Positions 25,330 through 36,944 of a DNA stretch of 64,000 nucleotides are shown here, piece by piece (within the stretch, counting starts at the first letter, position 1; each line of letters begins with the position of its first letter). The position numbers and the translations under genes were made by a program. The notes under the pieces are model-generated. The model was not told where the DNA came from and made no database searches. It saw nothing but the letters and a program-made list of their open reading frames with translations. Origin of the DNA: Tubiluchus corallicola (lineage: Eukaryota > Priapulida > Priapulimorpha > Priapulimorphida > Tubiluchidae); NCBI GenBank assembly GCA_030141605.1, contig JAQGDQ010000008.1, forward strand, positions 198,501 to 262,500. Direction: 5' to 3'.

Positions 25330-26790
25330 AGCAGCATGACAGTCTATCATCATCATCATCATACGCCAGTCTAGAATGCAGAACACTTCTAGCAATCACC
25401 AAGATCTTAGACAATGGCTTATTTTTAGGGCGAAATAGTATAACTTTAGTTTTATTAGGATTTAGGGATAACGTATTCGCTAGAACCAGTCAGAAATTTG
25501 TTGCAGGACAGCATTCATTTGACTTATTAGATGATTTTTCATATCCATAATATAGCTGTATCGTCAGCATACTGGGTTATTTTAATATTATGTTGGAGAG
25601 CGTTAATATCATTTATATAGATGAGAAATAATAAAGGCCCAAGGATCAAACCTTGAGCTACTCTACAACTAACTGTTTGCTCAGAAGAAATGATCTCATT
25701 AAATCTGACAGACTGTCTTCGATTTATTAAGTAGCTTTTAAACCATGAAAGTGCAATCCCCTTAATTCCATAGAATGAAAGTTTATGTAGGAGAATATTA
25801 TGGTCCAATATTATGTTGAACGCTTTTGATAACTCACAAAAGATGCTAGCAGTAATAGAGTTCAATAGCTTTAACTAGTTCATTGTATACATTTATTAAT
25901 GTGAGTTCTGTGGAACATCCGTTACGAAACCGAAACTGGTTATCATTTAATATGTGGTATTTATCTACAAATTTATTTAGTTGACTATGAACACATCTTT
26001 CAAGAAATTTAGAAAAAAAGGGTAGCAAAGACACCGGCCTATAATTATTCACTATGGTTGCATCTCCGGATTTAAATAAAGGCACAACTAAAGTTAATTT
26101 CATCTTATCAGGAACTATACCAGTGCTTGGAGAGATATTGATTAAGTGACATAATGGTAATGAAATTTGGTGAATTACATCTAAAACAATCCTAGGAGAA
26201 AAATTACAAATATCAGAACTTTTATTAGGATTAAAGGTTTTACTGATTTTCATTATATCCTCGGGTGTTACTGGAGTAAAGAGAAATGAATTCCTATAGT
26301 TTCCGTGTAAATAATATTCATAATTTACTGCTATGGGACCGACTTGGTTAGCTAAATTACTAATGTTAGCAAAAGTATCAGCTATTAAAGAATTAGTAGT
26401 TATTATTTTGTTATTTATATTTAATTTGATGTGAGTATTACATTTTTTTCGATTCATCATCTCTTTCATTACAACCCAGGTTCTTTTTATATTGTTAGAA
26501 ACGAACTCTAATTTATTTTTATAGTAAGTATCTTTAGAAATTCTTATTAGTTTATTTAATTCCTTACGATACTTTTTGTATCTGGCAAGTACAAATGGAT
26601 CATTTTCTTTCAAAGTAGATTTATACAGTTTGTTTTTTGTTTAATAGATTTTAATAAACCATAAGTGAGTCAAGGGCTTTTAGGTTCTTTAGATGATCTG
26701 ACGGAATTCTTTTCTTTAACATGCACAAAGTAGACATCGGAAAACTTTTTATAGAATAGTTCCATTGCTGAATTGGAAGAGGGGACTAAG
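25330..26790 (-). pseudogene. LINE (jockey/CR1-like) ORF2 fragment, frameshifted
   Basis: Minus-strand reading begins near 26790 with the linker before the RT (a KSP..T..LLKSIKQKTN-like segment), then KENDPFVLARYKKYRKELNK. RT motifs follow: NNYRPVSLLPFFSKFLE, NDNQFRFRNGCSTELTL, then after a frame break near 25855 DHNILLHKLSFYGIKG, GLILGPLLFLIYINDI and the catalytic QYADDTAIL at about 25545. A further shifted part (LSLNPNKTKVILF) runs to about 25400 and ends in a (TCA)n run near 25350. Frameshifts and stops show that the copy is inactive. It belongs to a different copy from the adjacent plus-strand fragment. Confidence 0.87.
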
Positions 26791-27347
26791 TTTCCTTTTG
26801 CCCTGAGGCCCAAAAATTCTCTTGGTGGCCCTAGATGGGATTGCGCTTACAAGAGCCGATCACAGAGTGCAAACTGGAGTTCTTGAATATAAATATTTGT
26901 CTTTAGGAGTTCGCGAAGCATATTGTTTGAAGCTTTTTAATAAAGTCACACTAATAAGACGCAAAGAACATTCTGAACTTATGTTGTTCTACAGTATTTT
27001 GAAGAAGAATTTAGTTCTAACGAGTTTAGTATCTTGTAGCATTTGCTTTAAATGTTCTTCTTTTTTCCCAAAATCGCATTTACTATTTAGTCAGAGTCAA
27101 TAATTATGTAATTGCTATACTGTGTAAAAGAAACTGAATATGATTCGTAATCAAGTATTGTAGTTCCCCTCATTAGCATGTCTAATTATTATACAGTACG
27201 TAATGGCAGCAAACAAAAAAATTCATGAATGTTAACATTGTTAATTTATTACAGCAAATGTTCTTTGAATTATCACGCATTAATTATGACAACAGTTCAC
27301 TGTGATCAATGTCCCCAAAAGAAAGATACTAGGCAAAATTCACACAT

Positions 27348-27753
27348 TTATTGCTGATCTCTGCTTTTTGTCCCATTTTGTATGCATACTCCACCGGTAG
27401 GCAGAACTCCTGTATGCAACATTACCTGTGATAAAAAATAAAGAAGTATAACATGTCTGAAAACTTCAACAGAATTAAAGTTATAAAGTTAGAGGTGCTA
27501 TCAAGGTGTAGTGACTGCAAAGCGTGCATTAGTGCATTAGGTCGGTGCACTAAAAGATGACACGGCATATAAGTTAAAGACATGTACATCCAATATTTCG
27601 GTTACTAGTTTTGTGTGGCCGTGACTTGCATCCTAGCTAGGACTGTAGAAAAATAAACTTATCGTAAGTATCAAGTCATCGGATAAATAAATGTCCCACA
27701 CATGCACATTTCCACATTCTAAAAATATATATACGTACACCCATATGTGTAAC

Positions 27754-27836
<83 letters not shown>

Positions 27837-29433
27837 CGTTAGCGACGCAATGGGTAACATAATAGCATTTGAATATTAAAACGTTGGCTTTAAATTCTAG
27901 TTTAAACTTCTTTAATGATAATTTTGCTAATCTGCTTGACAGAAAGCTCCTGCATGACATAATTAGACCCACATTATACCTGATAATGTCCAACATATAT
28001 ATGGACAACAAGAGCCGCAGTCAAGCCCAACGAGAAAATCACAAACGCAAAAATAAACCATTTCAGTCCTCCATCATTTTCATCCTTTTGCAAATTTTTG
28101 GGCTCTGTAAATCGTACAAGAATGCATTAAAACCAGCAAAAAAATTATTCGATAAGGGTGCTGTTGAACACGCAAACAGATTAAACACCTACGTCATTAG
28201 TTTAGATATTTGAGGAAATTTGAATTATTGTTAGTAAAATAGGCCTAGTCCTGTTCACATAATTTACCATACAAAAATAGAAGTCATCGAACAATTATTA
28301 CTATACATATTAAGTTGCAAATGCATTTATATTACTACTAACACAATAATTACGTAGTTAAAAAACAACACAAAACAACTCTATTAAAAAAACTTTTACG
28401 TTAAAAAGTTAAAATCAAACCAAACTTTTCGACTAGTTGCTGTTGTCTTCATCAGTGATAAACTTGCAAACATTAAATCAGTTTATATAAGCAGACTACT
28501 GTGCACTAATTAAGCAGTTAACAGAAGCCAAACAAGTAGTTAATAAACAGACCAGTAAAGAAATTGATACAGCAACTTAAGCACTAATTATGTATTTACA
28601 AAAAGCCAAAAAGGCAATGATTAAGCAGCCTGAAGAAAAGAAATTGATACAGAAAGGAATTGAATTGCTTTGTACATTAACAGAAGGCTTATTAGGGAAC
28701 ATAGGTAAACTTTCTTTTATTAATGTCCCAGTTATTTGTAGCTCTTGTCACAATGCTGAAAATATTAAAATCAGCTTTGTGGCCAGAGGCACAAATATGG
28801 TCATTAATGCTGGACTGAAGAGAATTTTTTAATTTTTCGCCAGTTCTAGAGGAATTATTGCCAGATTTTAACACAATATGCAGCTGAATACAGTAAATAA
28901 TTGTGGTGTGTATGTTGTGGTACTTAAGAGTGAGTACTTATAATGTACGGCGCGTTATCCAGTCCTGCCACAACAATTTATGCATGCATTTATAGTGAAA
29001 CATAAAGTTAAATAAAATACGTGTATAAATATTGAAAAGTTCCAGGTTTCAGCTACACAAAGTTTCAGCTGCAGAAGAAATTTTGAACAGGTCAAATCTG
29101 ACGGAATTTTTTTACCAAACAGGAGAAATCACTGTGTAACCAGTCTAACATGGAGAATCATAAACTCAAAAATGAGAAGGCGCTCAGGTGGTTTCAATTG
29201 TACAAGTTTTTGCCACCAAAATTTAAGCCTCACTCAGAAAAATAACATTTCGTTGCGTCCTCTGCTCAATTATATCCGTATCTGTCTATGGCCACTAACT
29301 AATTGAAGGAGGATGCATAATCGATGTATTAACGGCCGCATTAGTGTAGTTGCTTACCTTTTTTTAACAAGACAGCTTTTTCGGAAATTTCTGCAGATGA
29401 CTCTACGACAGACTTTTTCTCCTCCAATACCAT
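27348..29433 (-). CDS. Truncated tandem GGT paralogue or alternative 5' end (three short exons)
   Basis: Exons 29358-29433, 27980-28104 and 27348-27425 join in phases 1 and 0 to 92 codons plus a stop. Exon 1 (MVLEEKKSVVESS..EKAVLLKK) parallels the GGT start exon, and both end in phase 1. Exon 2 (EPKNLQKDENDGG, then FVIFSLGLTAALVV) parallels the GGT TM exon EPHCLQKGEG..FTIFSLGLTIALV. Exon 3 begins V..TGV......VC, loosely like the next GGT exon, but stops after 25 residues; an AATAAA overlaps that stop. The donor of exon 2 (gtataa) is weak. Two readings remain: a decayed paralogue making at most a small TM protein, or an alternative promoter whose exon 2 splices in phase to the GGT exon at 15831. 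No catalytic part is present here. Confidence 0.55.
27757..27833. repeat. (AT)n microsatellite, about 77 bp
   Basis: A pure TA dinucleotide run on both strands, inside the intron between exons 2 and 3 of the truncated GGT-like gene. Frames read across it (YIYIYI) are artefacts. Confidence 0.97.
28358..28465. repeat. Dispersed repeat family R2, copy 1 (single arm)
   Basis: The sequence with AAACAACACAAAACAACTCT, CGTTAAAAAGTTAAAATCA and CCAAACTTTTCGACTAGTTG matches either arm of the hairpin at 61408-61579. It lies within the first intron of the truncated GGT-like gene. Confidence 0.7.
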
Positions 29434-30011
29434 GATGTGAGCAGCCAGCAGTGAAATCTCAGCTGGTTGCCATAGAGACGAAACAAAGGAATCAACAAAG
29501 AAACTTGCACGACCGAATTTAGCTACATATGCTAAACAAAAAGGTTAGATATGATAATTAAGTGAAAAAACTAAACCAATTATATTTTATTTTAGTGTTT
29601 CGACTCCAACAAAAATGTTCTTATTTTGGCTGTAGATTCAGATTCAGACCTATTCTAATTTTTTTTCTATTTTTGTGTGTTAGCTTACAGTTTCGACAGT
29701 TCTTCTATTCCTACAATATTACTAATAGGTGGTCTGTGTCAGTTTCCATTGTTTTCATAGACCTAATAATAAAACTAATTATTATTATTAAACGGCACCA
29801 CTTTACTCCACTTAAAATTGTTAATACTGAGTAGGAACAAATTTGGCATGTTTCTCACACAACATGCTGTGACTGAGTGAAATAATCTACCCTCTGAAGT
29901 TGTAAAAACTAATTAAACATGTAAATCTATAGGCTAATCAAATAGAAGATTTGTAGACAAGGCTGAGGAGATCCCAGGGACCTTAAAACAGGCCAGAGAT
30001 GGTCCCGTTCT

Positions 30012-31018
30012 GAATGAAGGTAAAAATGGCACAGGTAGAACTGGCACAGGAAAAATGGCTCCGTAAAAGTGGCACAGGAAAAAAGACACAAATAGAAAAT
30101 TAGGTAAAAAATGGCACACGTAAAAGTGGCACAGAAAAATTGAAACAGGAAAAAATGGAATGACAAGAATGGCACAGGAATAAATGGCACACTTAGTAAA
30201 ATATGTGCTTAGAGATACAGTGGGGGATAATTTAGGTATTTTTACTTCTACCAAGGAAGTCATCCTTCAAAACAACTTGTTCGTTTGTTTGTTTGCTTGA
30301 CTGCTGGTTCCCTTGGTTTTTTGTCTGTTATGGCAGTAAGGCTATTACGCGAAACCTATCTCATAGATTTTCCAAGAAAATTTATGAAAAAAGGTGCCAA
30401 AATGGCAATCTTTTCCCGGTTCTTTTTTGCAAAACTTGACCGAATACCAAGTACAAAAAAACGGGAAGCATTTCGTGGAGGTCTTGGAGGGAGTGCTTTG
30501 TACTTCTTTTTTGTCATCTCCACCTGGACAAACATTAACGAGTTAGTTCCAGTTCCATTTCGTGACATTCTTGTATGTGTATGTGTTTTTGCTTATTAAT
30601 GTGTATAGCCTCATAAGGTAACTTGGTATGTATATATTTGTCAGTCTATTACCATCGCCAAAATTAATGGTGAAAAGGTACATAAATGCAATGTGCAACA
30701 TTCGTGCATTATTCATTATGAACCCATTTGATTAACTAATAATTTGTGAGTCTTTTGGTAATCTATATAATACCAGTACAGATAAATTTATGTATGTTTG
30801 CTTCTTTATCTTCGTGTTAAAATTTTTGAATCAAATGAATCAGATGAATAAATTTAGGATTGTCTGGCTTTGGCAGAGATCTGCTTCCTACTGAGCACAT
30901 TCTAGTTTTATTATGGAAATCAAATGCATCAAAATAACATATGTGCCATTTTTACTGTGCCATTTTTACCTAGTTTCTCATTTGTGCTATTTTTTCCTTT
31001 GCCATTTTTACATCGCAC
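30012..31018. mobile_element. Array-ended element family E1, copy 1
   Basis: The left end (30012-30195) is a run of degenerate GGCACAGGTAAAAAT words beginning GATGAAGGTAAAAA-like. The right end (30945-31018) carries the same word inverted (GTGCCATTTTTACC). The interior holds a TTTGTTTGTTTGCTTGACTG stretch and no convincing gene; the 104-codon frame at 30285 has no known motif. Copy 2 at 43321-44170 shares ends and architecture. The element looks like a non-autonomous DNA transposon with subterminal minisatellites. Confidence 0.7.
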
Positions 31019-31152
31019 CCCGTTCTTGCTGCTAGTAGATCTAATAGCACTTTGTCGGTGATGACAAATTTAAAATAAATTAATACAAACATAACTTAAA
31101 TCGGCATCATTTTCATCATTGCTCATCACCATCATCGTTAAAATCAGTTTCT

Positions 31153-31288
31153 CAGCCAAGGCATTTTCCAGATACAAAAAAATCTACCATATACTGTATA
31201 AGAGAACTCCGTTGTTTGCTACACAGCCAATGCATTTTCCAGATACAAGAAAATCTACCATATACTGTATAAGAGAACTCTATTGTTT
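31153..31288. repeat. Tandem duplication, two 71-bp units
   Basis: Units begin at 31153 and 31224 (both CAGCCAA.GCATTTTCCAGA) and share CTACCATATACTGTATAAGA. They differ at only a few positions, so the duplication is recent. Confidence 0.92.
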
Positions 31289-32018
31289 TTTTATCTGTAA
31301 TTAATATTTCTAAATACCTGTAACTCAGTTGTTTACTCAGTGCTGCACACCTGCAGATCATCAATTCCTTGTTAGATTGTTAACAGTCATAGTTCTAATT
31401 AAAACAAATAGGTCTCAGATACTCAAACACATCATGGATGATAGACATGAATTGTATTATAGATAATTTTCTGCATAGTGGTAAGACGCATGTTAAAAGT
31501 ACATTTGAAATACCCACTACCTACTAGCCCTATACTCAATAATTAGGCAATATCGCGAATCTTCCATTAGTTTTTGAAATATCAAGTTGCGAAGATTTTT
31601 CAAGGTTGTTTGTTTGATGCAGTGTCACCTTGGACCGCTTCAACCCTGAAACAAAATAATCTTTTTAAAAACAGAGCGGAAATTTGGAAAAAATTAATGT
31701 TGATGGTTCGCCCAGTTAGATCGAAATTTGTGTTTTAACAATTATAATGCTAGGTGTTACGGCGTATACTATAATACTGTTGTGAAGCCGGCCAAGAAGT
31801 CCTGGCCCAGGCCCGGTTTCGCGAAGCCATCACTTAACGCCGTCACTAAAGCTGTCACTAAAGCCGTTTAGTGATCGCTTAGTGACGTTGTCGCTATTGC
31901 GTTTCACAAAACAATATCGTTAGAGCGTCACTAATAATTAGTGATCGTCTTGAGGAAACTGCTACAGGAAGTTCATACTGCACATGCGCGTACGACAGAA
32001 AACAACATAAATAACTAC

Positions 32019-32411
32019 TAGGGTGAGAATTCGATTCAAACGAGTTTTTTAAGTTCGAATTCGATTCGAACCTGAAATTATAGATTCGAATAATTCAGCA
32101 CTCCAGCCACACACGTTCTTTATCATTAAAATATCTGAAACAGTATGCAATTAGCACAATTTAGCTGCAGTTTTTGTGCAAAACTTTTAACAAACTAATG
32201 GCGGTTTTACTGCAGAACAAAATCAAGTGATATGCATGATCTTTGTAAGACCACTTTTTACTAGTGGTTCGAAAACTGGTTCGAAAATCGTTCAAACTCA
32301 ATTCGAACTCGATTCGGATTCGAAATACTGAAATTCGGTTAGATTCGAATTCGAAAGTCACAAATTCGATTCGATTCAAATTCACTTTCTGGTAGAAAAT
32401 GCTCACCCCTA
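32019..32411. mobile_element. TTCGAA-rich hAT-like MITE nested in the Harbinger element
   Basis: The ends are TAGGGTGAG and, at the right, CTCACCCCTA. The interior is packed with degenerate TTCGAATTCGATTCGAA words in both orientations. Flanks TAACTACT and TAACTATG could be a decayed 8-bp target duplication (6 of 8 match), as expected for hAT. No gene is present. Confidence 0.65.
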
Positions 32412-33280
32412 ACTATGCAGAGCCTGACCAAACTGGGAATATGGTTTCGCGGTACTGTTATTAAATACTTACTTCGCCTTGCGTGCATAAAAGCTATAAT
32501 AATCTACATTATAGTACAATAATTTCTGATGTACTACAATCGCATTTGTTCATTAAATAATTTTCTAATATAATTTGACATTAGTGCGTTTATGTTCCCT
32601 GTTTTATCACATTTATTTTGTAACTTACAAACATAATGCCAGGATGATTTGTTGCATAAATTATATTAGGTGGGGCAAATACTTGGGCAAATTCTCGAGT
32701 CTACGAGATTCTCGATTCATTGTAAGTCTGGTTAACTAAGTTTAGCATATGTTAACATGGCTCTGATCGCGATCACGTAGCCTTAGTACATTAACTTCAA
32801 TTTATATTACAGTCACTCCTCCGGTACTTTTTGTTTGCAAGTAACTGTAAGCTATAGATGAATTTAAAACCACCAATTTTCGAGGTTAAGGGACATGTTG
32901 GTTTTAAAATTGTAAATTGTATCGTGTCTTTATCTAAATCAAATAGTATAAATAAATTATCGTGATATTTTAATGACGAGTTTATATCATTAATCTGATT
33001 TCACCTTTAATTATTCTAACTTTCGCAGACAAACAAATCAAGCCTCTCCTACTGCAGTTATTTGCAGCAGGATAAATGATGTTGCTCTGCGCACGCGCCG
33101 AAAAAACGTTGCTTTTTATTGTATTACCTCAGGTTAAATCTGTGCCTCTATAAAAATAAACAGATATGCTGTCATATTTCATTAACAAATAAACAACAAT
33201 GCCGTATAGGCCAAGTTTTCACAAAATAATATTAGGCGGCAGGCCTATATTCTCCTGCCCCATATTAGGCAACAATGCAA

Positions 33281-33529
33281 TTAATTCAATCTAAACTGAA
33301 TAACAGGGGATAGTGCAAAAGAGCGTGACGTAGAATCTGATCTTCCCAAATGATCCGACAGTTGTTGCAGCAAGTTCAAAATGATTTGCCTTAAGAAATA
33401 TGTTGCAATTAGTGCCGTGTATTCAAATGCAAGAGGATCTTGCCTGTCTCTTAGTAAACGTGAACTTAAGATGTCTCTTTCAATTAATAAAAAGTCTGCC
33501 ATATTCTGCCATTCATGGACCATATACAA
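33281..33529 (-). pseudogene. HARBI1-like transposase N-terminal remnant
   Basis: The 82-codon frame contains LLIERDILSSRLLRDRQDPL, then FLRQIILNLLQQL.DHLGRS and SRSFALSP. This fits the N-terminus of Harbinger/HARBI1-type transposases, where an RDR.DP-like segment precedes a helix and a ..SRAISP.. segment before the catalytic domain. The frame stops right after, and the DDE domain is missing. Recognition is from family memory. Confidence 0.6.
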
Positions 33530-35332
33530 TTTTTATACATCGTTAGACTTAAGTGAATGAGCAAACTGTGATTAAATTAAGTTTGACAGAAAAATTGATA
33601 TCAAACAAATTCTAAAAAAGAAAGCTATAAATATTCTATAATGTTCTGGGACGATGAAGCTAAGTGAATTAAATTTACAGGGCGGAAATCATCAAACTCA
33701 GAGTACTATACACGTGTATATTATACTGTTTCAATTATAATGATCATGTTAGTGATCGCTTAATGACTGCTCCCTGTTCGTCACTATTGTTGTCACTAAA
33801 CACATGTGATGACGTCCTTAAAATAGTGACGGCTGCGATGGTCCCCCATCTAGCAGATTACTGCCACTAATTATTTTTCACTTTAAGTATTAACCTAAAC
33901 GGTATCACGAATTGTTTACCTAACGATTGATAATATTGATGTATTGATTTAATGTTTCAAGCTTGTGCTGCCATCTTTAGTCGAAAGTAGCATTATTTTT
34001 GACGAAGTTACCATTAATTGAAGCCATTTTCTGTTAAGCTACCTTAAATATGTAATTAGGCAGAAGAAGATGAAATTCGTTTCGTTTCAACATCACGTTT
34101 ATTTTTCAAAAAAAATATGTTTAGCAACAATTTTTTCCATGACAATATTATGTCCAAGTTTGAACAAATGTCAAAACTTCGTCGCTGCACTATTGAGGTC
34201 ACTTCACCCAGAACTCGTTTCTGATTGGTCGGCTAGCTTTCGAGGCCTGGATATTAGGCATATTGGCCTACGTGGCAGGGTAGAATGAGCGTGTCGGAAA
34301 AATGGTCAGATATAACTATATCATGGTTTCTTTCATATGGTGATTGAACGAAAAATGGATGGTTTGTTCATTATTATGTTCTTCATATTCGTTGGTGAAC
34401 GATGTTCTTCTTTTGCTGGTGAAACCCCGTCAGTTACGCAATTGCTGAGAGACATTTGTTAAATTAGGCATTCATTACACAGCCTAATTACCTTTACGTT
34501 AGATGAAGATACTGTCACCTGTGACGTCACGTTTGATGGTCTAAATCGCTCCCGTTCTGCGTGGGAACCCGGAGGAGATGATCTTCTCATCATCCGATCT
34601 CAAGAGACTCCATTCTGTGTCCTGCCAGTTTGATGGGAAGCTGTGGAGACTTCCTGGAAAAGGTTACCAGCTGCCCACGAAATAGACTGAGAGAGACGCT
34701 AACTTAACCATCTTCCACTGGAGACCGAATTCTGCTGTATTACTACAACGTGCGTGAGGAAGGACCGGTCCTACCCAAGTACTGGAGAAGACCTCGCCTT
34801 GGTAAACTACTATTTTGTTAATGTTGTTTGCTGAAAGACTGTTTTTTTATAATGTCCTGTACAATGTTCGATCTGCAAATTAAAATAACAATTCTGACAC
34901 TTACCTGTAAAAGCATAAATAATTTGCAAACATGTTTTATTGTCACAGGATGTTACAACGGCTTTGTGAAGCGCAAACGCCAACAAGCTCGCTAAAATCG
35001 CTACTAAACTGATAATAACGACGTCCTTAGCTTAGTGACGGCTTTGTGAAACCGGCCCCAGGATTGAAATCTGGAACATTCTCAAACCATGTTACTGATG
35101 CATTTGAGATATGAACTCAGAAATTTAAAAAGTTTCTGCGTTCCTCATGCTAATCATACTTACGGAACATATACTGTCACGCACCTATCAGTCTGTTTAC
35201 TGAACCGACGACGAGGCGACGTGGCCATTCCATACCAGCTTCTTGTACCTGCTACGCAGTGCTGATATGCAATTGTTTCGTATCGTATCGAACCATCACA
35301 AAACAAAAGGGGATTAAAAACAAATAAATATT

Positions 35333-35983
35333 TGTTAATATATATAAGTAAAGAGAATCGGTAAAATGTTAAAAATATATGATTAATGGTTCGGTAATTA
35401 AAGATGTTATACGATTAATGGTTTGATAATTAAATATGTTATATATCTAGAAAGGAAGCCAGACTGCTGAACACGAGATTAAGGTGCGGCAGTCACGTGA
35501 TGGCCTCTCCACTAAGATTCCCGAATATGGAAGTGGCCATTCTACACCGTCAGGCTGGCGCCAGTGCAATGCCCGTTTTCCCCGTGCATGCGCCGCCAGA
35601 CTGACGCCACGGAGGAAGCCAGGAATTCAGGGAAGTCAGCTAGGGAAATCAGATCAGGTCAGGATCTCAGGAGAGGAGGCTGGACAGGTCAGGGGGCTTG
35701 GCAGAGCTATGATATGTGTATTCTTATATAATATGATATTGTGAAATATGTTAGTTGTCATCAATCCAGATCTTATAGCTTTGTCATCACCTCACGCCAA
35801 TAAACAGCTACTGTCACCTTCATAAGTACTATCACTATACAAACAAGACTGTTAATTTTACTTATATATATATATATAAGTTTACTTATATATATATAAT
35901 TTTACTATATATATATATATATATAAGTAAAATTAACAGTGTAATATATATATATATTACAGTGACATTTCGTCTCCGTAACA
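35333..35983. mobile_element. Putative solo LTR containing a large AT palindrome
   Basis: The segment starts TGTTA and ends TAACA, flanked by ATATT and ATACT (4 of 5 identical), as an LTR with a 5-bp duplication would be. Inside are a GC-richer part (35470-35700), a TATA-like CTTATATAATATG near 35723 and a CAATAAACAGC near 35798. Positions 35849-35939 form a near-perfect palindrome with arms CTGTTAATTTTAC..(TA)n. No internal retrotransposon region adjoins it, so it would be a solo LTR. Boundaries are inferred. Confidence 0.45.
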
Positions 35984-36559
35984 ATACTATAATAATTTTC
36001 AAGGTATTTTTACAATTGAAATGGTAAACTAGGCCCTAGCATTTATTCAAAATAAACCTATAAACTTATGCTAATTAGCGCAATACTTGGCAAACTGCCT
36101 AACACAATTAACAACGTTAAACTGCTGAAGCTTCATAAGACCTCTGCTAGCCAGTAGTTACATTAAAGCTGCCAGGAAAAATGCAGTAATGTAGTAATGA
36201 TAATTACATTCACAGAGGATCAGTAGGCATGAGCTTAATCTCCCTAAAGGAAGATAGTGGATTCCAGCTTATATAAAAAATCTGTGTTTAGCACTAATTA
36301 AAAAATACTTAGTGAGCAGTAAGGTCTGCATTCTCTTTCTTGATTTGACCTATATCAACGCATTAGAACTGTGTGTCTTACAATAATTACCAAGACTGAA
36401 ACCTAAATATTTATCGGCATTGTATTGGATGCATATCTAAATATGTGTACTGAAACCTAAATATTTATCGGATACAAACCCTGCATGGAAAAAGGCAGTA
36501 AGTAAATGGTATAAAATTTCGAGACGAATTTTTAAGCTTTATGTAAGTGGAGAGTTTTC

Positions 36560-36913
36560 TTGTGCTTTAACGCTGCTGATAACAGCAATCTTGCCAATAA
36601 ACTACATGAAGCACTGTCTGGAAACGTAAATGAAATTAACAAATTTATGGGAGCTGAGGTACAACATGCCATTAAGAAGCTAGCATTAAATAGGTCAGCT
36701 GGACCAGACAGTCTAAAATCAGAACATTTTAGATATGCATCTCACGTGTTACCAGTTTTGTTCGCATTGTTTTATAACTCTTGTATCACTCATTGTTTCT
36801 TGCCAGACTCACGAATGTTATTAGTAATTGTGCCACTTATTAAAGACAAAAATAGAGATATAACAGGCAGAAATCATTTCAGACCCATCGCTTTATCTTC
36901 TGTCTCTTTTTAG
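36560..36913 (+). pseudogene. LINE reverse transcriptase N-terminal fragment
   Basis: The frame has KKLALNRSAGPDSLKSEHFR, a hydrophobic helix, then IVPLIKDKNRDITGRNHFRP and IALSS. These are RT fingers motifs of LINEs (the .G.D.L..EH and NYRPI..-type boxes). The copy ends abruptly at 36915 where Copia sequence starts, suggesting an insertion or junction break. Confidence 0.75.
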
Positions 36914-36944
36914 AAATTATTTTTAGAAAGTAAATTTTTAGAAA

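Larger units (their letters stand above)
31810..35057. mobile_element. Degraded PIF/Harbinger DNA transposon
   Basis: The left end reads GCCCGGTTTCGCGAAGCC and the right end, inverted, GGCCGGTTTCACAAAGCCGT. Both continue into related CACTAA-rich subterminal words (for example TTTAGTGATCGCTTAGTGAC at 31867 and a similar block near 33750). Inside, 33281-33529 on the minus strand encodes a transposase N-terminus. The rest of the transposase and the usual second Harbinger gene were not found. A hAT-like MITE has inserted at 32019-32411. Confidence 0.7.

Noticed and set aside
27633-28011. Frames with long YIYIYI runs
   Set aside because: Artefact of reading through the (AT)n microsatellite.
28430-28465. 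Minus-strand CTGATGA..CGAAAA spacing resembling a hammerhead ribozyme core
   Set aside because: Stem II does not pair in the canonical register (an extra A follows CTGATGA), and stems I and III were not found.
29934-30263. 87- and 109-codon frames rich in CHF/FLP residues, and a similar one at 43206-43511
   Set aside because: They are translations of the GGCACAGGTAAAAAT array of the E1 elements, not proteins.
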